Assembly: GCF_041687215.1 (NCBI RefSeq)
Contig: NZ_JAWLCI010000020.1
Span: 1-64,000 of the forward strand
From: Mariniphaga sp041687215
GTDB taxonomy: Bacteria; Bacteroidota; Bacteroidia; Bacteroidales; Prolixibacteraceae
Reading direction: 5' to 3'
DNA: 64,000 bases
Positions 63,227 through 64,000 of the stretch are shown in pieces (positions within the stretch are counted from its first letter, which is position 1; every line of letters starts with the position of its first letter). The notes beneath the pieces are model-generated. The model was given only the letters and a program-made list of their open reading frames with translations. It was not told the origin of the DNA and did not search any database. The position numbers were made by a program, and so were the translations under genes.

Positions 63227-64000
63227 TTATTCGAAATCGAGTTTAAATTTCTGTTTTAAAAGTTCCAGTTTTGGATTCTTTTTTAACATTTCCATATATT
63301 TTTCTGAATCGGAATAAATTATTTTTTCCTTTTCGGTTTCAGAAATCCGGGTAGTCAACTGAACTTTAGAATTTTTCAATTCTTTTCTCAACCACGAAAC
63401 CAATTCGGGTTTTATCGTATTAATCAGATCGTCCTGTACCGAATTGTCGATTTCCAAAACAAGTTTAAAATCTTGTTCCAGCAGGGGTACACACCGTAAA
63501 GTTGATTGCAAATTTGGCCTGTCGTTTAACCGGGTTACAAACTCTTCCCACTTTACTTTTAGGGCTTCTTCGGTAAAATCATTTGTTTCGCCTTCCCTGG
63601 TATAAATTTCATGCTGTTCTTTAGCCGAAAGTTTTTCTTCGCCCAGCTTTCCGGCCAGGGCATCTTTTATTGAAGGACCTTTCATTTGGCGCGACAAACG
63701 TCTCACTGGTTTTTTGGGTGCAGGTTCGTTTACTGCTTGAACCTTGTTTCCACTCTCCTGCTTTTCAGCCGGTGTATCTGTATTTTCAGAAAAAATGGGA
63801 AAAAGAATGTCGTCAGGTAAATTTTCGTCAGCTATTTTTTTTTTAAGGTTAGCTGCGCTATCCTCACCAGTGCCAGTTCAACAAGCAACCGTTTGTTTTG
63901 ACTGATTTTGTACTGCATGTCACATTCATTGCTGATTTCAAGCGCTTTCAGTAAAAAATCGCTGTTACAAACTGAAGCCTGAACCTTGTAGCGCTCCTTA
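63227..64000 (-). CDS. dnaX: DNA polymerase III tau/gamma subunit, 3' part, frame change at A10
   Basis: Partial at the window edge. On the minus strand, 64000-63835 reads IsxNKRLLVELALVRIAQLT-type text of the DnaX clamp-loader domain III and ends LKKK with TAG at 63834-63832. After the A10 run the -1 frame continues (KKKIADENLPDDILFPIF) through a Pro/Glu-rich linker into the tau-specific C-terminus (FTEEALKVKWEEFVTRLNDR), stopping at 63227. So gamma would be the zero-frame product and tau would need slippage. A homopolymer error in the sequence is the alternative. Confidence 0.8.
63832..63844 (-). promoter_or_regulatory. Slippery A10 run plus TAG in dnaX
   Basis: On the minus strand ten consecutive A residues (63844-63835) are followed at once by TAG. 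Zero-frame codons are TTA AAA AAA AAA TAG. An extra A or a -1 shift gives AAA ATA GCT and continues to the tau end. Same architecture as the A-run slippage described for Thermus dnaX. Confidence 0.75.

Overview
The window comes from a Bacteroidota chromosome, most likely a Marinilabiliales/Prolixibacteraceae-type organism. This is inferred from SusC/SusD outer-membrane genes, a type IX secretion C-terminal domain, TAnnTTTG promoter elements with an upstream TTG, mostly weak ribosome binding sites, and many Bacteroidota families (DUF4252, DUF3822, DUF4959/5000, DUF5703). No rRNA or tRNA gene was recognised.

Layout. 1-5650: branched-chain amino acid operon ilvD-ilvB-ilvN-ilvC, preceded by a short leader peptide with eight consecutive Ile/Leu/Val codons and mutually exclusive antiterminator/terminator hairpins (translation-coupled attenuation). 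5650-8350: remnants and repeats (IS66-type TnpA-like orphan, long palindrome, 63-bp tandem repeat, decayed IS200/IS605 element) around a GH29 fucosidase. 6560-25190, minus strand: a polysaccharide utilisation locus with ECF sigma factor, FecR anti-sigma, STN-containing SusC, SusD, two surface lipoproteins, a T9SS-secreted protein, a DUF5703/GH95-like enzyme, a GH16-like protein and GH29. Four copies of a palindromic repeat lie between sigma and anti-sigma. 25186-28491: two Gfo/Idh/MocA oxidoreductases and an SMP-30 protein.

28.6-32.1 kb: a second sigma/anti-sigma/DUF4252 operon, then DUF432 and MscS. 33-36.4 kb: two membrane proteins, each ending in a c-type haem domain, one resembling cytochrome bd subunit I. 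36.5-41.5 kb: GH172, FucP-like transporter, MsrA, DUF1080 and a MazF-type toxin with antitoxin. 41.5-45.6 kb: phosphosugar mutase and rfbDCA (no rfbB). 45.8-49.3 kb: ribosomal protein S1 with a long acidic N-terminus, STAS protein, RNase Z. 49.4-51.9 kb: an AT-rich three-gene island (unknown protein, methyltransferase, four-TM protein) beside a 42-bp tandem repeat. 51.9-55.5 kb: RecD-like helicase, unknown protein, DUF3822, RsmD.

55.6-62.5 kb is a proteostasis cluster: CbpA-type J-protein, a small unknown, thioredoxin, HtrA/DegP (split by an in-frame stop), a YfdX-like lipoprotein, Hsp20, and divergently a protein that appears to join an HPF/RaiA-like domain to sigma-70-like regions. The content resembles the proteobacterial transmissible locus of stress tolerance, and three of the genes have strong Shine-Dalgarno sequences that the rest of the window lacks. 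The window ends with pdxH and the 3' part of dnaX, which changes frame at a run of ten A residues next to a stop codon, as in known slippage-dependent tau/gamma synthesis.
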